In this document: piece after piece, positions 13,881 to 17,220 of the stretch
Layout of the letters: every line of letters starts with the position of its first letter
Position numbering within the stretch: position 1 is the first letter of the stretch
DNA from: DASWHX01 sp036397995
GTDB taxonomy: Bacteria > Bacteroidota > Bacteroidia > Cytophagales > Cyclobacteriaceae
Length of the DNA: 17,220 nucleotides
Direction: 5' to 3'
Assembly (NCBI GenBank): GCA_036397995.1
Contig: DASWHX010000067.1
Location: forward strand, 1 to 17,220
Position numbers and translations under genes: made by a program
Notes under the pieces: model-generated
Databases searched by the model: none
What the model was told of the DNA's origin: nothing
What the model saw: the letters and a program-made list of their open reading frames with translations, nothing else

Positions 13881-14927
13881 ATGAATACCACAAGAACCAT
13901 TTGTACAATCTTTTCATTATTAATCTCCGTTCTTCTGATCAATTGCTCCGGTGAAAGGAGCAATCAGGACGAACAATCAGAACAGCCTGATGTCCAGGCA
14001 ATGCTGGAAGTCAAAGAATGGCCCGTACCCTGGGAAGATAGCCGTCCCCGCGATCCTTATGTTGCCCCGGATGGAAAAGTCTGGTTCTGTGGCCAGGCAG
14101 GAAATTATCTTGCATCCTTTGATCCTGCAACGGAGGAATTCAAGCGATTTGAAGTACCGGAACGTAGCAATCCACATAATCTGATCATCGACGATGAAGG
14201 CTTTGTGTGGTATGCCGGTAATTTGAATGCGCATATCGGAAAACTTGATCCTGCAGATGGATCAATTACACAGTTTCCAATGCCCGATCCGGAAGCAAGG
14301 GACCCTCATACCCTCGTGTTCAACCAGGAAGGCAACATCTGGTTTACTGTCCAGGGTGGAAATTTCATCGGTTACCTGAATACCACAACAGGCGAGGTGA
14401 AACTGGTTTCGGTCCCTACTCCCAAAGCAAGGCCATACGGCATCAAAATGGATCCGCAAAATCAACCCTGGGTGGTGTTGTTTGGAACGAATAAACTGGC
14501 AACAATAGATCCATCGACATTTGAGCTTAAGGAAATTGAACTGCCTGATAGTAATTCCCGCCCGCGCAGGTTAGAGATCAAGGAAGGATTGATCTATTAT
14601 GCTGATTACTCCAAAGGGTATGTGGGCCGTTATGACACAAACACAGGAAGTTTTGCGGAATGGCCTCTGCCAGGCGGAAGAGATTCAAGACCGTATGGAA
14701 CAGCCATGGATCACCAGGGAATTATCTGGATAGCGGAAGCAGGTCTTGATCCTAACCGGTTGGTTGGATTCGATCCGGGAAATGGATCCTTCGTTGGCAT
14801 TACGGAAATTCCGAGCGGAGGGGGCGTCATCCGGCACATGTATTTTTATCCCCAAAAGCGGGAGATCTGGTTTGGAACAGATACCAATAACCTGGGTCGG
14901 GCGGTCGTTAGTGCAGCAGGGAGTTAA
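13881..14927 (+). CDS. Vgb-like seven-bladed beta-propeller lipoprotein
   Basis: 348 aa. A hydrophobic leader ends in LLINC, so Cys22 is the likely lipidation site, although Asn at -1 is unusual for a lipobox. The body has seven repeats of about 41-47 residues, each with a (H/Y/R)-containing turn then VW/IW strands: DPY (58), PHN (98), PHT (142), PYG (185), PRR (228), PYG (271), RHM (318). This fits the virginiamycin B lyase (streptogramin lyase) propeller family. Relatives of Vgb in environmental bacteria mostly have no known substrate, and the family name should not be read as antibiotic resistance. Likely anchored in the inner or outer membrane facing the periplasm. No operon partner: the next gene is on the other strand. 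Confidence 0.8.
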   Translation: MNTTRTICTIFSLLISVLLINCSGERSNQDEQSEQPDVQAMLEVKEWPVPWEDSRPRDPYVAPDGKVWFCGQAGNYLASFDPATEEFKRFEVPERSNPHNLIIDDEGFVWYAGNLNAHIGKLDPADGSITQFPMPDPEARDPHTLVFNQEGNIWFTVQGGNFIGYLNTTTGEVKLVSVPTPKARPYGIKMDPQNQPWVVLFGTNKLATIDPSTFELKEIELPDSNSRPRRLEIKEGLIYYADYSKGYVGRYDTNTGSFAEWPLPGGRDSRPYGTAMDHQGIIWIAEAGLDPNRLVGFDPGNGSFVGITEIPSGGGVIRHMYFYPQKREIWFGTDTNNLGRAVVSAAGS

Positions 14928-15049
14928 GAAAGGGAAATAGCAGTATTATTTGTCCCTGAAAGGGGAAGCGCACTTTGGCTCTATGATTCAGCGCGTGTGT
15001 GAGTGAAAAAATGCTGCAACCTTTTGAAAAGTATTGGACACTCTAACTT

Positions 15050-15085
15050 TATTGCGCTGTCATTTTCTATTGCGCTGTCATTTTC
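15050..15085 (-). repeat. 18-bp tandem duplication covering a gene's last five codons and stop
   Basis: TATTGCGCTGTCATTTTC occurs twice in direct succession (15050-15067 and 15068-15085) without a mismatch. On the minus strand each copy encodes Lys-Met-Thr-Ala-Gln followed by a stop (TAG in the used copy, TAA in the downstream copy). The first stop met by the ribosome is in the upstream copy, so the second lies in the 3' UTR. Confidence 0.95.
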
Positions 15086-15819
15086 TTATACATCCACTTC
15101 GTGCTTTCATTTTTCATAGTCTGGTGCTTTGTTAAAATGCTTTCAATTTCCTTCAGGTTTTCTCCTGTTACCACATAACGCTTTTTGCTGGCATTTACTT
15201 TTGAAGTCATTATGGCGTGTCCTACGATACTGCCAACCGCCAGCCCGGCGACCAAATTGCCGGTAACCATTCCAATGGCTGCAAAAAACAGGAATTCACC
15301 AGTCGGCGCGGTAATAGCAATGAGGGTGGCGCCCGCAACCAACTGACCAATTACTCCGTAACCAAACCCTCCCCAAAACTCTCCCGACTTGTTTTCATAT
15401 ATCGTAAGGTGCTCAATATCTGATAATGGAAACGTCTTTTTAGTCCATCTCCGGAAAAGTGTAACCTTTCCTTCATTTGCAGCAAGCACATAACCAGAAA
15501 ACCTTTTATTATTATGCAGCTTTACCACAGCTAAAAAAATTGGAGAAAAATAAAACCTCACATTAAGAGCTTTAAGTTGCTTATATAAATCTCTTTGGGT
15601 AATGTCTTTGTCAACAAACTCAATATACCGAATTACATCTGGAGTAAAACTACCATAGTCGGTAATGACCAGTGAATTTTCAATTCTAATGGTTTTAGTT
15701 CTCATTACAGAATCGGAGAACAGACCAATTTGTGCAGGCTGTGCTGAAACTGTTGTTCCTGTAATAAGGAAAATCATCACCAGACCCGCTTTAATACAGC
15801 CTACAATTATTTTCTTCAT
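15067..15819 (-). CDS. Secreted or membrane protein of unknown function
   Basis: 250 aa, not recognised. The N-terminus is a signal peptide (residues 1-26, ending TTVSA before QPA). Residues about 40-145 look like soluble beta-rich sequence; VVKLHNNKRFSGYVLAANEG and VTLFRRWTKKTFPLSDI resemble a small beta-barrel module that sets a numeric or structural property, but I cannot name it. Residues about 150-170 and 175-203 are two Gly/Ala-rich hydrophobic segments likely to span or insert into a membrane, followed by a basic, hydrophilic C-terminus (KKRYVVTGENLKEIESIL). Transcribed away from the small barrel gene at 16073, with a 253-nt gap in which I see no consensus promoter. Ends within an 18-bp tandem duplication. 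Confidence 0.75.
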   Translation of the reverse strand: MKKIIVGCIKAGLVMIFLITGTTVSAQPAQIGLFSDSVMRTKTIRIENSLVITDYGSFTPDVIRYIEFVDKDITQRDLYKQLKALNVRFYFSPIFLAVVKLHNNKRFSGYVLAANEGKVTLFRRWTKKTFPLSDIEHLTIYENKSGEFWGGFGYGVIGQLVAGATLIAITAPTGEFLFFAAIGMVTGNLVAGLAVGSIVGHAIMTSKVNASKKRYVVTGENLKEIESILTKHQTMKNESTKWMYKKMTAQ

Positions 15820-16072
15820 CTTGATTTTTTTGGAAAGTTATCCATTTAATAACGCAGGCTGAAACTGTATTTTGCGCATTAATCCACACTTTCTTGCACG
15901 TAATGCAAAACAAAACCAATGATTAATGCTGGATTGGTAATTATTGCAATTAAGTGTGACAGTATTCGACTTGAGTCAGATATAATTGCAAATATTCACA
16001 TGGGGTATACGCAGAAAGCAATTTCTTTCCACCAGGTCGTCCGCCTACCTTCATCCAAATAAAAATAAATTC

Positions 16073-16732
16073 ATGAAAAAGATAACAATACACCTTTGTT
16101 TACTAATTGGCGGGAGCCTTTTGACCCTGAACTTGTTCGGCCAGGATCGATCAAACGATTTTCTTTTCCCCGGGAAAAATAAATTTCAGGCAACGATCTC
16201 TACCGGAATACCCTATGTCGCTTTAATTGAGGGAACGTATGGTATAACCCGCCGGTTTGCTGCAGGAATTATAGTGGGCACCACACCTAATGTTATCGGA
16301 TATGGTATAAGACTCCGCGCCCAATTGTACCAACCCAATGAGAATTTCCGAGTTTATTTCCGGATGCCGGTTTTTTATTATGCGAGCACCAAAAATTTTG
16401 GAAATGAACCCTGGATGTTGAGCTGGCCGGTTATTGCTGCCGAATGGAAAATTGAAGATTTAGTAATGCTTTCTTTTGGGGTGGGTGTAGTTGAAGCCCA
16501 TTGTATCGATGCACTATTGGCAGGAATGAATCACCATGACGAGCCAATAGATATGGGATTTGAAGGAGGATTCTGGAATACGGTTAATGGCGGTATCGCC
16601 TGGCCGTTATCCAAAAGTTTGACAATCCAGGCGGAGACATCAATAGTATTGGAAGGTTGGAAAATTGCAGGAAGCAATTACGTGGGCGGTCCTCCGGTAA
16701 TTGTAGTTTTAGGATTGACGAAAAACTTCTGA
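16073..16732 (+). CDS. Small outer-membrane-barrel-like protein of unknown function
   Basis: 219 aa from the ATG at 16073, which gives the signal peptide MKKITIHLCLLIGGSLLTLN ending LFGQ before DRSND. The upstream in-frame ATG at 15986 would place 29 non-signal residues ahead of it. The mature part alternates polar and hydrophobic residues in amphipathic strands (FQATISTGIPYVALIEGTYG, YGIRLRAQLYQ, FRVYFRMPVFYY) and ends in LTKNF, with a terminal Phe like outer-membrane barrels. One loop is rich in possible metal ligands (EAHCIDALLAGMNHHDEP, about 141-158). No named family is recognised; an outer-membrane location is inferred. No clear terminator follows immediately, but a structured region lies downstream. 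Confidence 0.7.
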   Translation: MKKITIHLCLLIGGSLLTLNLFGQDRSNDFLFPGKNKFQATISTGIPYVALIEGTYGITRRFAAGIIVGTTPNVIGYGIRLRAQLYQPNENFRVYFRMPVFYYASTKNFGNEPWMLSWPVIAAEWKIEDLVMLSFGVGVVEAHCIDALLAGMNHHDEPIDMGFEGGFWNTVNGGIAWPLSKSLTIQAETSIVLEGWKIAGSNYVGGPPVIVVLGLTKNF

Positions 16733-16873
16733 AATGGTTAGAATAAGTTTGGTGCAATCCATAAATCAGTAAACTATGATTTCGCCCCACTGGCGGCGCT
16801 GGTTTTGATGGCAATGAAATCAGAATTGCCGGCACTCTGAATTCATAATAACTCCTTAATGAGAAGAAGCTGG

Positions 16874-17002
16874 ATTCATGCCCGTTACAGAAGGTGATTT
16901 GATAATACAAAATCATTTCGATCTCCACTAGCCGTGGTTTGTGTCTCACGAACCACGAAGCAGGGGAGTGGAAAACAAATTACTTTCACAACGGGCATGA
17001 AT
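16874..17002 (+). ncRNA. Candidate three-way-junction structured RNA or complex terminator
   Basis: A perfect 13-bp inverted repeat, ATTCATGCCCGTT (16874-16886) and AACGGGCATGAAT (16990-17002), encloses two further hairpins. One is AGGTGATTT (16892-16900) with AAATCATTT (16910-16918), 9 bp including two G-U pairs. The other is an 11-bp stem with a TCT loop (16933-16957, one U-G pair), itself closed by TCCACT/AGTGGA (16924-16929, 16967-16972). A T-rich run follows (TTTTATTTTA). The wobble pairs work only in plus-strand RNA. Smaller hairpins lie upstream (AAATCA/TGATTT 16763-16782; GGCAAT/ATTGCC 16810-16830). No known RNA family is recognised; it could also be a palindromic repeat or the terminator of the preceding gene. 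Confidence 0.5.
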
Positions 17003-17003
17003 T

Positions 17004-17220
17004 TTATTTTACCTTTTTGAGATTCATCTCAATAAATTTGTTCCACGATGTTCCGTTATCCGCTGAGTACTCACCGGTCTCCAGCCAGGTTTGCGCATCC
17101 GGATTATAAGTGATAAGATATTTTACTCTTCCTTCAAACCCCCATTCATATTGATTTTCGCCAATTATCTTTAGGTATGTGTCTCCCTGCTGGCCGGTAT
17201 TCAGGTAAGACTGGAACCTG
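17004..17220 (-). CDS. Hypothetical protein, C-terminal part (5' end off window)
   Basis: 72 codons are visible in one open frame, from the window edge to TAA at 17006-17004. The segment YEWGFEGRVKYLITYNP, then WLETGEYSADNGTSWNKF and finally IEMNLKKVK, reads as beta-strand-rich sequence ending in a short basic tail. The pattern of a treated-sample-like E-T-G-x-x-S-x-D-x-G-x-x-W followed by a strand with EM resembles uncharacterised DUF1579-type proteins, but the piece is too short to assign. The stop lies 2 nt from the 13-bp inverted repeat, so this gene and the small barrel gene converge on that structure. Confidence 0.65.
   Translation of the reverse strand, partial: RFQSYLNTGQQGDTYLKIIGENQYEWGFEGRVKYLITYNPDAQTWLETGEYSADNGTSWNKFIEMNLKKVK

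Noticed and set aside
15986..16072. N-terminal extension of the small barrel protein
   Set aside because: The 29 added residues are basic and polar and precede a good signal peptide beginning at 16073.
13649..16939. CCACTAGCCCTGGTT (13649-13663) resembles CCACTAGCCGTGGTT (16925-16939)
   Set aside because: 14 of 15 identical bases with no further similarity is about what chance gives in 17 kb, and the first copy does not form the hairpin of the second.

Overview
The window looks like a chromosomal segment of a Bacteroidota bacterium, probably Cytophagales-like; the class is an inference. Supporting signs are a compact trpE-G-D-C-F-B-A operon, no clear Shine-Dalgarno sequences, a trp promoter matching the Bacteroidota TTG-N19-TAnnTTTG consensus, several envelope proteins with signal peptides ending in ...AQ or ...GQ, outer-membrane barrels ending in Phe, and a GH127-type glycosidase. 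I saw no phage, integrase, transposase, tRNA or rRNA.

Region 1 (1-6542, minus strand) is the whole tryptophan biosynthesis operon, with trpA cut by the left edge. All seven genes overlap their neighbours by 4 to 14 bases, so they are very likely translationally coupled. Upstream of trpE lies the most striking feature: two complete trp attenuators in series. Each has a short leader peptide with three consecutive Trp codons (MVKKSFNKIWWWKMLTIKA and MMVIIKKWWWISNWFR), an intrinsic terminator, and a competing pairing whose 5' arm contains the leader stop codon. Both sit downstream of one consensus promoter that is only 4 nt from the first leader ATG.

Region 2 (6634-11735, plus strand) holds a secreted GH127-type beta-L-arabinofuranosidase with no neighbouring SusC/D or regulator, then a Cu(I) P1B-type ATPase (CopA) with three N-terminal Cys-Pro-Met/CxxC heavy-metal-binding modules and a His-rich linker.

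Region 3 (11725-12326) is a small element between the convergent copA and Omp85 genes. It is a four-helix-bundle (S23/IVS-family) gene flanked by inverted arrays of an 8-nt repeat (CAGTGARR on one side, its complement on the other). The arrays reach exactly to the stop codons of both neighbours. It resembles a free-standing version of the intervening sequences found inside some 23S rRNA genes.

Region 4 (12326-17220) carries envelope genes: a POTRA-less Omp85-family barrel, a Vgb-like seven-bladed propeller lipoprotein, an unrecognised secreted or membrane protein whose last five codons plus stop are tandemly duplicated, a small barrel-like protein, and the 3' end of an unrecognised minus-strand gene. 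Between the last two, bases 16874-17002 can fold as a three-way-junction RNA whose wobble pairs favour plus-strand transcription.
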